A stretch of DNA of 64,000 nt from Phycisphaeraceae bacterium (GTDB lineage: Bacteria; Planctomycetota; Phycisphaerae; Phycisphaerales; SM1A02): the NCBI GenBank assembly GCA_019636735.1, contig JAHBWY010000002.1, forward strand, positions 1 to 64,000, read 5' to 3'. The position numbers and the translations under genes were made by a program. Within the stretch, counting starts at the first letter, position 1. The number at the start of each line of letters is the position of its first letter. Shown in pieces: positions 17,413-27,358 of this stretch. Below the pieces are notes generated by a model. It saw only the letters and a program-made list of their open reading frames with translations, had not been told where the DNA came from and ran no database searches.

Positions 17413-18078
17413 ATGAGGCCGGTGAGTCGAAGCGAGCCAACGATTCCGCTCTCGAGGCCGACGCCATCGGACTTGGGCGACCGCGAGGTCGTCCGCGAGG
17501 GCGATGAGCTTGAGGGCGTTCGCGCCGCGCTCCTCGTGACCGGGAGCATTGCGGCGTTCAAGACACCGATCGTGGCGCGCCTCCTTCGCAAGCATGGTGC
17601 GCGGGTCACTCCGTTCGCCTCACAGGAAGCGCTGCGATATGTCACGGCGGAGGCGCTCTCATGGAGCTGCGACACTCCGGCCGTGACCGTCCTGTCGCCT
17701 GAGTCGGAGCATCTCTCCGACGCGGCGCCCTTTGAGGTGTATCTCGTCGCGCCGGCTACCGCGAACACGCTTGCGAAGATGGCTGCGGGCATCGCCGATG
17801 GCGTGGTCACGGCGACGCTCGCCTCGGCCTTGGGGCGCGTGGAGCAGGGCAGGGCGTCGCTTCTCGTCGCGCCGGCAATGCATGGATCGATGCACACCGC
17901 CATTCTCGACCGCAATCTCCGGACGCTTGTTGAACTCGGGGTCGAAGTCGTGCCGCCCCGAGATGCGGCGGGCAAACACAATCTTCCCGATGAGCAGGAG
18001 TTGCTCCGCGCCGTGATTGCGTCGGTTCGTCGGCGTGCCGCCGCGGTTCGAGCCGCGAGAGCGACTCCCGGCGTGTGA
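17413..18078 (+). CDS. Flavoprotein of the phosphopantothenoylcysteine decarboxylase (CoaC) family
   Basis: 221 residues from the ATG at 17413; GTG at 17422 is an alternative with TAGGAT 7 nt ahead. The flavin-binding fold begins at about residue 38 (LLVTGSIAAFKTP). The PASANT-type motif reads PATANTLAKMAAGIAD. The substrate-cap motif PAMNxxM reads PAMHGSMH, so the catalytic Asn of CoaC is replaced by His. The His before the first motif ('SEHLSDAAPFEV') is kept. The CoaB synthetase half found in most bacterial CoaBC proteins is missing. It could be a diverged CoaC or a related cysteine-decarboxylase-type flavoprotein. Confidence 0.78.
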   Translation: MRPVSRSEPTIPLSRPTPSDLGDREVVREGDELEGVRAALLVTGSIAAFKTPIVARLLRKHGARVTPFASQEALRYVTAEALSWSCDTPAVTVLSPESEHLSDAAPFEVYLVAPATANTLAKMAAGIADGVVTATLASALGRVEQGRASLLVAPAMHGSMHTAILDRNLRTLVELGVEVVPPRDAAGKHNLPDEQELLRAVIASVRRRAAAVRAARATPGV

Positions 18079-18106
18079 GAGCGGGTCAGTCAAGGAGGAG
18101 TACAGG

Positions 18107-19618
18107 ATGATTCTTCGATCGAGGCGATTCGTCGGCGCGGCGGCCCTTGGCGCCCTCCTCGCGATGGTCGCGGGCGCTATGGCAGGGGTGACCCCCGCGT
18201 TGGGCGACACGGCACCGGCACAAGACGGACCGTTGAATCCAACGCAGAGTCCATCGGCACCGGCCCCGACACGGTCGCTTTCCCTGTCGGCGACCCAGGA
18301 CTCTGCAGAAGCGCCAGCCGACGCGAATGCCCCGGCACCGATGATTGTGCTCCGCGAGTCGATGGTGCTCGACCCGCCATCGCCGACGGCATCACCCACC
18401 TTCGGCATGGTGGTGGCGTTCGCCGGCGATGAGGCGCTCGTGACTGGTCCGATCCTTGCACGCCAGTCGGGTTTCGATGGACAGATTGCCTCGTTCACCT
18501 GGTCGAATGGTTCGTGGCAGCCTCGTCGCGAGATGCCCGGAGTCTTCAACCTGATGGCGCGGGATGCGACGCTTCAGCGCCTCGCCGCAGCTTCGAACTT
18601 CTTCGTCACCAATCTCGATCGGCGCACGGCGGTTCGAAGCGAGGTGCTTCTCTTCACCCGCAGCCAGGATGCCGGTGGCTGGGCGCCGACGGCCACGCTC
18701 TCGACACCCGGCGGCGAACCTGCGCCGGGATTCGGCTCATCGATCGTGACCGATGGGACCTTCATCATCTGTGCAGACGCGGACACGCGCCTTCGAGCGG
18801 GCAAGCCCGATCAGCTTCCTTCGTCGCCCGGCGTGCATGTTTTCGCGAACGATGGTGCCGGCAAATGGGAGCGCGTCTCGATCATTCGACGGGATCCGTC
18901 GCGCAACAGCACCTGGTTCGGAGCATCGCTGGCGACGGACGGTCGGCGGCTTGTCATCGGCTCGCCGCGCCTGACCGCTGGCCTGCGCGGCGAGTCGGTG
19001 CGCCTGGCCGATGAAGCGGTCGTCGAGATCCGTCGTCGGGATGGTGCGGAGTGGCCGCTCGAGGCGGAACTCAAGGGGGCCGAAGTCACACCATTGATGG
19101 GGTTCGGAGCGACGGTCGCTGTCGAAGGCGATCTCGTTGTTGTTCAGGCCAATGAGGTCATCGGCAATACTGTGGGCAGTCGGGTGTTTGTCTATCGACG
19201 GCACGATGGGGCATGGAGCCTTGATGGAGAACTGCTTCCGCGCGGTGTCATTCCCAGCGCAGCGCTCGGCTCATCGCTCGCCATCACGAGAGGGCGCATC
19301 CTCGTCTCCGACTCGCACTCGACGGTGCCCGGAGAGCCGCCGCTCGGAGTTGTGCATGGCTTTGAGCGTGTCGATGGCCGATGGGTGGAGACCTTCCGCC
19401 TGCTTCCGCAAGCAGCGTGCTCGGAGCGCACCTTCGGCTCCGGGCTTGCCGTGCGTGGAGACCGCGTGCTCGTCGGTCGGGTGAAGTCGAGGGACGAGGC
19501 GTGCCCCGAAGGTGGCGCCTACTTCTTCGAGTTGCCTCCGGCGAGGCCGTCTGCTCCAAGCGCAGCATCGACACCTGCGGCGCCTTCGGTGCCATCGCCG
19601 TCTCCGGCAGCGCCTTGA
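18107..19618 (+). CDS. Exported beta-propeller protein with FG-GAP-like repeats
   Basis: 503 residues from the ATG at 18107, which has an excellent ribosome site (AAGGAGGAG, 6 nt spacing). Signal peptide 1-33, then an Ala/Pro-rich linker to about 80. At least five repeats follow with the pattern FGxxxxxxGxxxxVG: 'GFGSSIVTDGTFIICAD', 'WFGASLATDGRRLVIGS', 'GFGATVAVEGDLVVVQA', 'ALGSSLAITRGRILVSD' and 'TFGSGLAVRGDRVLVGR'. This is the seven-bladed propeller type of integrin-like FG-GAP proteins. The tail is Pro/Ala-rich. It starts 28 nt after the CoaC-like gene. Likely a periplasmic or surface protein; partner unknown. Confidence 0.75.
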   Translation: MILRSRRFVGAAALGALLAMVAGAMAGVTPALGDTAPAQDGPLNPTQSPSAPAPTRSLSLSATQDSAEAPADANAPAPMIVLRESMVLDPPSPTASPTFGMVVAFAGDEALVTGPILARQSGFDGQIASFTWSNGSWQPRREMPGVFNLMARDATLQRLAAASNFFVTNLDRRTAVRSEVLLFTRSQDAGGWAPTATLSTPGGEPAPGFGSSIVTDGTFIICADADTRLRAGKPDQLPSSPGVHVFANDGAGKWERVSIIRRDPSRNSTWFGASLATDGRRLVIGSPRLTAGLRGESVRLADEAVVEIRRRDGAEWPLEAELKGAEVTPLMGFGATVAVEGDLVVVQANEVIGNTVGSRVFVYRRHDGAWSLDGELLPRGVIPSAALGSSLAITRGRILVSDSHSTVPGEPPLGVVHGFERVDGRWVETFRLLPQAACSERTFGSGLAVRGDRVLVGRVKSRDEACPEGGAYFFELPPARPSAPSAASTPAAPSVPSPSPAAP

Positions 19619-19691
19619 GCCACAGACTCCGCCGCCCGTTCAGCTTCGGCACACGAGACAACGCCCGCGCTCGCTCACGCCGTCAGGGGGA

Positions 19692-20006
19692 TCACTTCCA
19701 TCGCCGCACGGCGTAGAGCGCCGAAGCGACTCCTGCCGCGATGGTGATCGCCATCATGCCGCGGGCCGGAGCCTGCAAAGGCCAGAGTGGATTCAGGGCC
19801 ACCACGAGGGCTGCAAAGGTGACTCCCCACCGAGCATGGCGGCGGTTGACCGCATGCGCCACCAGCATGGCGAAGATCACGCAGACGGTGATATCGACGA
19901 TGAACCGGTATCGGTCAATCCGCCAATGCACCATCCAGTGAAGAAATGGCTGGAGCAACAACCATGCGGAGGCGGCGAGGGCCAGCACGAGGGTCGGCTG
20001 CTTCAT
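19692..20006 (-). CDS. Small integral membrane protein (DUF6804-like)
   Basis: 104 residues from the ATG at 20006. Four hydrophobic segments (about 3-20, 33-52, 58-76, 82-98) separated by short loops with 'HWRIDRYRF' and 'LNPLWPLQ'. The Asn-Pro loop before the last helix resembles small DUF6804 proteins, but this is from memory of the pattern. The longer frame upstream to 20264 lies inside the divergent chemoreceptor gene and is not protein-like. The gene is divergent from the chemoreceptor with a 49-nt gap. Function unknown. Confidence 0.6.
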   Translation of the reverse strand: MKQPTLVLALAASAWLLLQPFLHWMVHWRIDRYRFIVDITVCVIFAMLVAHAVNRRHARWGVTFAALVVALNPLWPLQAPARGMMAITIAAGVASALYAVRRWK

Positions 20007-20055
20007 TGGGGTCGCAGGGTAGGCGATGACGCGAGCGTCTACACTCCGCCGCTTC

Positions 20056-22107
20056 ATGGCCCATGCCGGTCCTCCGCTGGTCTTCCGTCGATCGCTGGCC
20101 GGGCGCCTGCTTCTCTTCGGCATTCTGCCGATGTTCCTGCTCAACGCGTTGATCATCGGGGTCGGCGGTCTGACGCGCTTCAATGCGCTTCGGAGCGCGG
20201 CGGTGACCGAGCTCGAGAACGCGGCGGTCCTCTCCGCCGCGAAGATGGAAGATGCGAACAACAACGCCTCCGGGTTGGCGCGGACGCTCGCAGATGCGCA
20301 GATGGCCGGGCTCTTCGGAGAGCGCCGAGCTTCGCTGGCTCTGCTGGCGATCGTGCTCGAACAGACCCCATGGTGCCGAAGCTGCGCGTATATCTACGAG
20401 CCGGACTCCGATGGGGGCGACGCGGCGCACCTGCGCGACGGCCTCCCGCCGCAGGCGGCGACGGCCACCGGGCGCTTCTCGGCGCGGTGGGTCAGGGATC
20501 AGGCGCGCGGTGGGGGTCCGATCCTTCGGCCAATTGCCGATCCTGAAGCGGACCCGGGCTATGTGCTGGCGCGTCAGCGCTTCCAGCAGACAGGTCGGCG
20601 CGAGAGTGTTGTGAGCGAGCCGACCATCATCGACGGCGCGCGCGTCGTCGAGTTCGTATCGCCGATCGTGATCGACGGGGTCTTCCTCGGCGTGGCGAGT
20701 GTGGAGCGAGAGCTCGACGACACCGATCGTCAACTGGAGTCCATCGCTGAACAGGCCTCGGCAAGGGTGCTCGTGGTGACGGCGGCAGGGCGGATCATCG
20801 GTGTCGGCGGCGATCTCCCCACATCTCTTCGTGGGAGTGAGATTCGATCCACGCCCTTCTCGGAGTTCATGCGCGCCGCTCAGGACACCTCACGCATCGA
20901 GGGTCCGAGGCGTGCGCGTGATCCCATCGAGGGGGGCTCGGCCTACCTCGCCACGGCCACGGTTCCAACCGGTGATTGGATCCTCATTCTCAGCAGGCCC
21001 GAGTCAGCGGTCGTCGGTCCGATCCGTCGCGAGATCATTCAGTTGGGCGCGATGGCGATCGTCGGACTCTCGCTTGTGCTTGGCACCATTGTGCTGCTCG
21101 CCATTCGCTTCTCACGCGGCATGGCCGAGGCGATGCGACTTGCTTCGCGTGTGGCCGAGGGCGATCTCACCGCAGAGGTGCGGCTCGATCGGGGCACCAG
21201 CGACGAAGCGTCGCAACTTGGGGCCAGCCTCTGTCGCATGACGCGCCAGCTTGACTCCCTCGTCGGCGATGTGAAGCGCGCGACCATTCAGCTTCACGCG
21301 ACCGCGACCCAGGTGGCGGCCACGAGCGCCGAGCAGGAGCGCTCCGCGCAGGACTTCACGCGCCACTCGACCGAGATCGCCGCCGCCGTGCGGGAGATCA
21401 CGCGCACCGGCGAGGAGCTGGCGATGACCTCGCGCGAGGCGCGGAGTGAGGCCGATGAGACGACCTCGATCGCGACGAGCAGCCGCGAGAGCCTCGCCCG
21501 CATGGAGTCGTCCATGCGTGAGCTCGATGCGGCAACGGGTTCAGTCGCGGGGCGCCTTGCGGCGATCAACGAGAAAGCGTCGGCCATCACAGCCATCGTC
21601 GACACCATTACGCGAGTAGCCGATCAGACGAACCTTCTCTCAGTCAACGCGGCCATCGAGGCGGAGAAGGCCGGCGAAAGCGGGCGAGGGTTCCTGGTGG
21701 TCGCGCGCGAAGTGCGTCGCTTGGCCGATCAGGCCGCCACCGCCACGGTGCAGATCGAGCGCATGGTCAGCGAGATGCAGTCCGCGGTCTCCTCCGGCGT
21801 CATGGAAATGGACCGCTTCGCCGACCAGGTGCGCCGCGGTGTCGCCGAGGTCGATCGCATTGGTGGACAGGTCTCGCAGGTCATCGAGCGAGTGACGGGA
21901 ACGGTGCAGCGGTTCTCGGGCCTCGATGATGGCGTGGCGCAGCAGTCAGATGGTGCCCGTCGCATTGACGATGCCATGGCGCGTCTCTCCGCATCAGCGC
22001 AACAGACGGAAGCGTCGATCAATGAGTTTGCCTCCGCCGCGTCGGGTCTGCACGCCGCGATCGAATCGCTTCGAAAAGTCATCGGCGCGTTCAAGTTGAG
22101 GTCCTAG
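20056..22107 (+). CDS. Methyl-accepting chemotaxis protein
   Basis: 683 residues from the ATG at 20056, preferred over an in-frame start at 20026 because a TACACT hexamer at 20040-20045 lies between them. First membrane helix about 16-40, a periplasmic double-Cache-like sensor (about 41-320), second helix about 333-356, HAMP domain (about 357-410), then the coiled-coil signalling domain. The hairpin tip reads 'VADQTNLLSVNAAIEAEKAGESGRGF', close to the universal tip. It should report to a CheA/CheW array not encoded here. The next gene, a Ser/Thr kinase, follows after 18 nt in the same direction. Confidence 0.93.
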   Translation: MAHAGPPLVFRRSLAGRLLLFGILPMFLLNALIIGVGGLTRFNALRSAAVTELENAAVLSAAKMEDANNNASGLARTLADAQMAGLFGERRASLALLAIVLEQTPWCRSCAYIYEPDSDGGDAAHLRDGLPPQAATATGRFSARWVRDQARGGGPILRPIADPEADPGYVLARQRFQQTGRRESVVSEPTIIDGARVVEFVSPIVIDGVFLGVASVERELDDTDRQLESIAEQASARVLVVTAAGRIIGVGGDLPTSLRGSEIRSTPFSEFMRAAQDTSRIEGPRRARDPIEGGSAYLATATVPTGDWILILSRPESAVVGPIRREIIQLGAMAIVGLSLVLGTIVLLAIRFSRGMAEAMRLASRVAEGDLTAEVRLDRGTSDEASQLGASLCRMTRQLDSLVGDVKRATIQLHATATQVAATSAEQERSAQDFTRHSTEIAAAVREITRTGEELAMTSREARSEADETTSIATSSRESLARMESSMRELDAATGSVAGRLAAINEKASAITAIVDTITRVADQTNLLSVNAAIEAEKAGESGRGFLVVAREVRRLADQAATATVQIERMVSEMQSAVSSGVMEMDRFADQVRRGVAEVDRIGGQVSQVIERVTGTVQRFSGLDDGVAQQSDGARRIDDAMARLSASAQQTEASINEFASAASGLHAAIESLRKVIGAFKLRS

Positions 22108-22125
22108 AGCGCCGAAGGGGCGCGT

Positions 22126-24231
22126 ATGGATGAAGCGCCCATTCCGCTGGAGGACACTCCGCCGAACCGCAAGGCCGATCTCGGTTCAGGAGTCGATCCA
22201 ACGCTCATTGCGCCAGCCAACGCGCGCGAGGTCGAGACCGATCCCACATCCGCACCATCGTCAGAGAAGCGTGATGCCGGACTTGAGCCCACGGCGGTGT
22301 CCGCGTCGGGCGCTCATCCCGAGGCCCTCGATGCCACGATCGTCTCTCGTTCCCCGGGCGAGGTGACGCGCCGTCCCCCTGAGCCGGGAGAGGGTGTGCC
22401 TCAATCGCCTCGTTTCAGCGATCCAGTCATCGGGCGGACGATCGGTGGCGTGGAGATCACCGAGCTTGTCGGAGAGGGTGGCATGGGCCGCGTCTACTCC
22501 GGCAGCTTCGGCGATCCGCCGCGCAAGGTGGCGGTGAAGTTTCTCTCCCGCGGCTTCAACAACCCCGAGGCGGTGGGGCGCTTCCAGCGCGAGGTGGCCA
22601 TTCTCGATCGCCTGCGCCACCCCGGCATCGCGGAGATCGTCGCGCATGGCCTCTGGGACGATGGCAGCGGCGGCATTCCCTACATGGTGATTGAGTTCGT
22701 GGAGGATGCGAAGCCGCTCGCCGAGTTTGCCCAAGCGCGCCGGCTCGATCAGCGAGGTCGACTTGAACTCTTCCACCGCGCGTGCGAGGCGATTGCCTTC
22801 GCGCATGAGATGAAGATCCTGCACCGTGATCTGAAGCCCGCAAATCTCCTGGTCGATCGTCACGGTCGCGTCAAGGTGATCGACTTCGGTGTCGCGCGAG
22901 GTGCCAATGGCGACCTTGGCATCGAGGGTGTGCGGACCGAAACCGGGCAGCTCATCGGGACCGTGCAGTACATGAGTCCCGAGCAGATTGCCGGCGACCC
23001 GAGATTGATTGACCTGAGCACCGATGTCTACGCGCTCGGCGTCATCCTCTATGAGATGCTGGCCGAGGCGTACCCCTACGATGTGCGCGGCGTCGCACTG
23101 CATGAAGCGGCACGGATCATCAGCGCCGCGACCATCGAGCCACCGCGCTCGATTGATCCGACCATCGATGAAACATTGAATGCGATTGTGATGCGGTGCC
23201 TTGATCGCGACCGCACGCGACGCTTCGCGCATGCCGGTGAAGTGGCCGCGGCCCTTGAGCGCTATCTGGCGGGACCGAGCAGCGCCATGAACCTCACAGC
23301 CGGCGAGGCTGTCCGCCAAGCGGCTCAGTCGAATGCGCCCCACGCCGAGCCGTGGAACTCCGGATCTCTGCCGAGTACCGCCGAGGATGCGATTGATCTC
23401 GATCGGCCGTTGACCACCGCGTCGACGCGCGCAGTCGCGTCGTCTCGCACGCGGCCCGGGACCCAATCGTCAACGCGCATGCGAACGCCCCGAGGCCCGG
23501 CGCGCGGAGCAGGAGGGGGCTCCGCGCGTCGTGGCTGGGGTCTGGTGGTCGGACTTGCGGCCGCAGCCGCACTTGCTGGCGCGGTCTCGCTCGGCTTCGT
23601 CGATCTCCAACAGGTTCGCAAGTGGCTTCCCGGCATCGTGGGTGGCACCGCGTCACCCGCAACGGCAGAGGCGTCATTGGAGTTCGCGCCGACGGAGTCG
23701 ACCAGCACCGAGAGTCTCACCATCGTGAGCGCCCCGGAAGGCGCGCTTGTGACGATCGACGGCCAATCGAAGGGTCGCACCCCGCTGTCCCTGATGATCA
23801 CCTGGACACCTGCGTCGATGCGCAAGACCGTTGAAGTCACGGCACCGGGCTACGAAGGTGCGGCGGCGATCGTCATTCCCGACCCTGCGGGACGACGGGC
23901 GGAACCTCTTCGGCTTGCCTTCAATCTCGCGCCGCGTGGCCCAGCGCGCGACTCATCGCTTGATCGACTGCTGCCGCTCATTGTCGAAGGTGGCGCCGTG
24001 GAAGTTCGAGTGGAGGGTGCCTCGCCTCGGCGACTCGACTCCGGTCGTCGAGAAGTTCCGCTCTCCTTCCAGCGAAGCGGCGATGGTTGGTCAGCGCGGC
24101 AGGTCACCTTCATCGCGCCGGGCCGAGTCATCGACGCCTTCGGTCAACGAGGCGTCGAGCGCCTCGAGGTCAGCCTCGAAGCTCTTCGGATCAGCGATCA
24201 ACCGGAAGTGATCCGACTCATGCCACGCTGA
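22126..24231 (+). CDS. Membrane Ser/Thr protein kinase with PEGA domain
   Basis: 701 residues. Residues 1-100 are a disordered acidic/Pro-rich leader. Kinase domain about 103-375: glycine loop GEGGMGRV (116-123), Lys in VAVKF (K138), HRDLKPAN (233-240), DFG (253-255), and the APE equivalent as 'MSPEQ'. A linker rich in Thr/Arg/Gly is followed by a membrane helix (about 470-490) and an extracytoplasmic part with a PEGA domain ('VSAPEGALVTIDGQSKGRTPL'). Ribosome site AAGGGG. It is 18 nt behind the chemoreceptor gene, and its last 14 nt overlap the convergent RND pump. Hanks-type kinase with all catalytic residues. Confidence 0.94.
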   Translation: MDEAPIPLEDTPPNRKADLGSGVDPTLIAPANAREVETDPTSAPSSEKRDAGLEPTAVSASGAHPEALDATIVSRSPGEVTRRPPEPGEGVPQSPRFSDPVIGRTIGGVEITELVGEGGMGRVYSGSFGDPPRKVAVKFLSRGFNNPEAVGRFQREVAILDRLRHPGIAEIVAHGLWDDGSGGIPYMVIEFVEDAKPLAEFAQARRLDQRGRLELFHRACEAIAFAHEMKILHRDLKPANLLVDRHGRVKVIDFGVARGANGDLGIEGVRTETGQLIGTVQYMSPEQIAGDPRLIDLSTDVYALGVILYEMLAEAYPYDVRGVALHEAARIISAATIEPPRSIDPTIDETLNAIVMRCLDRDRTRRFAHAGEVAAALERYLAGPSSAMNLTAGEAVRQAAQSNAPHAEPWNSGSLPSTAEDAIDLDRPLTTASTRAVASSRTRPGTQSSTRMRTPRGPARGAGGGSARRGWGLVVGLAAAAALAGAVSLGFVDLQQVRKWLPGIVGGTASPATAEASLEFAPTESTSTESLTIVSAPEGALVTIDGQSKGRTPLSLMITWTPASMRKTVEVTAPGYEGAAAIVIPDPAGRRAEPLRLAFNLAPRGPARDSSLDRLLPLIVEGGAVEVRVEGASPRRLDSGRREVPLSFQRSGDGWSARQVTFIAPGRVIDAFGQRGVERLEVSLEALRISDQPEVIRLMPR

Positions 24232-27200
24232 GGGGACCGCTCGCCGGCACAGCCTCATTCCGATCGGGCGCCGGCCGAAGCTCAGTCGCATCGTCCGTCG
24301 CGGGCGATCGCTTGGCCGCGACGAGCGCGTAGATTGAAGGCACCACGAAGAGCGTAAAGAGCGTGCTGATGGCCATGCCGCTCACGAGCATGATGCCGAT
24401 CGAGTTTCGCGCCGCTGCTCCGGCTCCAGTCACGATGACCAGGGGGAAGTGACCGAACACCGTCGCCGCAGAGGTCATCAGGATCGGGCGCAGTCGAGTC
24501 TGCGCCGACTCGCGCACGGCCGAGATCTTGTCGAGTCCCCGCTCCTGGAGCTGGTTCGCAAACTCGACAATGAGAATGCCGTTCTTGGCGACAAGGCCGA
24601 CGAGGGTGATGAGCCCCACCTGGGAGTAGATGTTGATTGTCGTTAGGTCGAGGAACGCAAAGATCAGCGAACCCGAAATGGCCAGCGGCACTGAGCCGAG
24701 CAGCACGATGAGCGGATCACGGAACGAGCCGAACTGCGCCGCCAGCACCAGATAGATGAGCAGGAGCGCGAAGCCGAGCGTGACCGTGAGCGACGAACCC
24801 TCCTGTCGGATCTGACGGCTCTCGCCGGCATAGTCGAGCGTGTATCCCGGCGGCAGAACCGCGCGGGCGGCTTCTTCCAACACCGCAAGCGCCTCGGCCT
24901 TCGTGGTGCCGGGCACAACCACGCCGTAAATCTTCATGCTGTTGCGCTGCTGGAAGCGGGTCAGCGCACGCGGCGCCGCCTCGGTGCGCAGCGTGACGAA
25001 GCTCGAGAGAGGCACGAGGCCTCCACTGGCCGTACGCACCTTGAGCTGGAGAAGCTGCTCGGGAGTGGCCCGCTCGGAGTCCGCCACCTGCGGAATGACC
25101 TTGTAGCTGCGCCCGTTGTGATTGAAGCGATTGACATAGCCCCCGGCCAGAAGAATGGCGAGTTCACGGCCGACCGAGGCGAGGTCCAGTCCCATGTCAG
25201 CGACCTTCTGGCGATCGATCTCGATCCTGAGCTGGGGGAGATCGATCTTGAGATCGCCGTCGGCGTAGATGAACTTGCCGCTTGCAAAGGCGGCGCCGAT
25301 CAGCGCCGGGGCGAACTGGGCCATGCGATCGGCGTCTTCGCTGCTGGTCACCATCAGTTCGACATCGAACTGACCTGCGCCTGGCAGCGGCGGAGGACGG
25401 ACGGGAATCGCCCGAATGCCCGTGATGCCCGAAAACCCCATGAAGACCTCGGGCAGGATGTCGCCGGTCGTGCGCTGTCGCTCCCGCCAGTCGCGCATCT
25501 TGACTCCGCCGAACCCGCCCGTGACCTGCGAAACGCTGAAGTTCGAGTCCCGCTCGGGGATCTCCGCGAAGATGGCATTGACATCGTCAAAGCCGCGGAG
25601 CGTGTACTCGAGCGTCGCATCAGGCGCGCTTTGAACCACGGAGATGATGAAGCCCTCGTCCTCGGTCGGAGCAAGCTCCGACCCGGAGAGCATGTAGAGG
25701 GGGAGCGCCGCAATCGCAATCAGGACAGCCGCGGCCGCCATGGTCCACCGCAACTCAAGGGTCCAGTCGAGAAGCGCACCGTAGACGCGCCGCACGCGAT
25801 CGAAGCCGCGATTGACGAGTGAAGTCATGCGCCCTTCACGGCCCGAGCCGACGAGGGCCGCGCTCATGATCGGCGAAAGAGTGAGTGCGACGAGGCCGGA
25901 GACGACGACCGCGGCCGCGAGTGTGAACGCGAACTCCCTGAAGAGCATGCCCGTGAGGCCGCCTTGGAATCCGATCGGGGTGTAGACGACCGCGAGCGTG
26001 AGCGTCATGGCCACGATGGGAGAGGCAAGCTCTCGCCCCGCGGTGAGCGCCGCAGTCACGGGCTGCAACCCTTCGCGCACATGGCGCGCGACATTCTCGA
26101 CCATCACGATGGCATCGTCGACGACCAGTCCGACCGCGAGCACGATGGCCAGGATCGTGAGCAGGTTCAGCGAGAAGCCCATCAGCCACATGAAGATGCA
26201 GGCGCCGGTGAGCGAGATGGGAATCGCGACGAGCGGCACCAGCACCGTTCGCACCGAGCCCAGGAAGATGAAAACGACGATCGCCACGATCGAGATCGTC
26301 TCGACCAGAGTTCGGCCGATCTCGCGAATCGCATTCTCCATGTAGTAGGTGCCGTCATACGCCAGGTCCATCCGGATGCTGGGCGGCAGTGAGGGCGCCA
26401 CTTCGGCCATGCGCCGCTTGAGCGCGGCAGAGACATCAAGTTCGTTCGCGCGGGGGAGTGGCCACACGGAGAGGTAGATCGACGGCTTCCCCCGATAGCC
26501 AGTTTGCGCGGTCGGCTCCTCGCTGCCCAGCTCGATCCTCGCGATATCGCGAAGTCGAACGATGGTCCCATCTCGTTCGCGCACGATCAGCGCTTCGAAC
26601 TCCGCCGGGTCGCGCAGATCGGTGTCGGTGAGCAGATCGATCTGGACATCGGGCGCCTTCGCGCGACCGACAGCAGCAACGAAGTTGTTCCTCGTCAGGG
26701 CCGATTGCACCTCGAGCGGCGTGATGTCGAGCGCATCCATTCGCGCCGCATCGAGCCAGATGCGCATCGCCAGTGGCCGGGCTCCCTCGATGCCCACGCG
26801 CTGGACGCCGGGAATCGTCTGGAAGACGGGCTGCACCTCGCGCACTAGGAACTCGTTGATCTGCGTCAGCGAGAGCGTGTCGCTCGTGAAGCTGATGTAG
26901 AAGGTGGCGTAAGGCTTGTCGGTGCGCACGATGTCGACCACCGGCGACTCGGCCTCGGGAGGCAGCTCCGAGCGCACCTGGTTCAGGCGCGCAGAGATCT
27001 CCGCCAGGGCGTTGACGCTGGGGTGGTTGAGGCGCAACCGGACGGTGACGACGCTGACGCCGGCCGTGCTCGAACTCTCGATGTAGTCGATGCCATCGAT
27101 GGCGGAGACCGCTCGCTCGATGGGCGTGGTGATGAAGCCGCGAACCGTCTCGGCGCTCGCGCCGATGTAGACGGTGGTGATGACGATCGAACTCGACTCG

Positions 27201-27358
27201 AGGCGCGGATACTGCCTGACGGGCAGCACGCTGATCGCCCGCCAGCCGATGGCGAGAATGGCGATGTTGATGACGATCGCCACGACCGGCTTGCGCACGA
27301 AGAGGTCGGTGAACCGACCTTGGCGGGCAGCACTTTCGAAGGCCGTCGGCTTCTTCAC
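24218..27358 (-). CDS. RND-family multidrug efflux permease (AcrB/MdtB type)
   Basis: 1046 residues, full length for the HAE-1 RND family. The N-terminus 'FVRKPVVAIVINIAILAIGW' is the first helix, the periplasmic porter domain follows, and the central helices carry 'GLVVDDAIVMVENVARHV', which contains the proton-relay acidic pair. The second half repeats the layout ('SQVGLITLVGLVAKNGILIVEFANQ'). It exports hydrophobic or cationic compounds with the adaptor encoded just upstream (4-nt ATGA overlap). Convergent overlap of 14 nt with the kinase gene. No outer-membrane channel gene is adjacent. Confidence 0.96.
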   Translation of the reverse strand: MKKPTAFESAARQGRFTDLFVRKPVVAIVINIAILAIGWRAISVLPVRQYPRLESSSIVITTVYIGASAETVRGFITTPIERAVSAIDGIDYIESSSTAGVSVVTVRLRLNHPSVNALAEISARLNQVRSELPPEAESPVVDIVRTDKPYATFYISFTSDTLSLTQINEFLVREVQPVFQTIPGVQRVGIEGARPLAMRIWLDAARMDALDITPLEVQSALTRNNFVAAVGRAKAPDVQIDLLTDTDLRDPAEFEALIVRERDGTIVRLRDIARIELGSEEPTAQTGYRGKPSIYLSVWPLPRANELDVSAALKRRMAEVAPSLPPSIRMDLAYDGTYYMENAIREIGRTLVETISIVAIVVFIFLGSVRTVLVPLVAIPISLTGACIFMWLMGFSLNLLTILAIVLAVGLVVDDAIVMVENVARHVREGLQPVTAALTAGRELASPIVAMTLTLAVVYTPIGFQGGLTGMLFREFAFTLAAAVVVSGLVALTLSPIMSAALVGSGREGRMTSLVNRGFDRVRRVYGALLDWTLELRWTMAAAAVLIAIAALPLYMLSGSELAPTEDEGFIISVVQSAPDATLEYTLRGFDDVNAIFAEIPERDSNFSVSQVTGGFGGVKMRDWRERQRTTGDILPEVFMGFSGITGIRAIPVRPPPLPGAGQFDVELMVTSSEDADRMAQFAPALIGAAFASGKFIYADGDLKIDLPQLRIEIDRQKVADMGLDLASVGRELAILLAGGYVNRFNHNGRSYKVIPQVADSERATPEQLLQLKVRTASGGLVPLSSFVTLRTEAAPRALTRFQQRNSMKIYGVVVPGTTKAEALAVLEEAARAVLPPGYTLDYAGESRQIRQEGSSLTVTLGFALLLIYLVLAAQFGSFRDPLIVLLGSVPLAISGSLIFAFLDLTTINIYSQVGLITLVGLVAKNGILIVEFANQLQERGLDKISAVRESAQTRLRPILMTSAATVFGHFPLVIVTGAGAAARNSIGIMLVSGMAISTLFTLFVVPSIYALVAAKRSPATDDATELRPAPDRNEAVPASGPLSVA

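Noticed and set aside
22261..23466. 401-codon minus-strand open frame
   Set aside because: Antisense to the Ser/Thr kinase, whose catalytic motifs are unmistakable.
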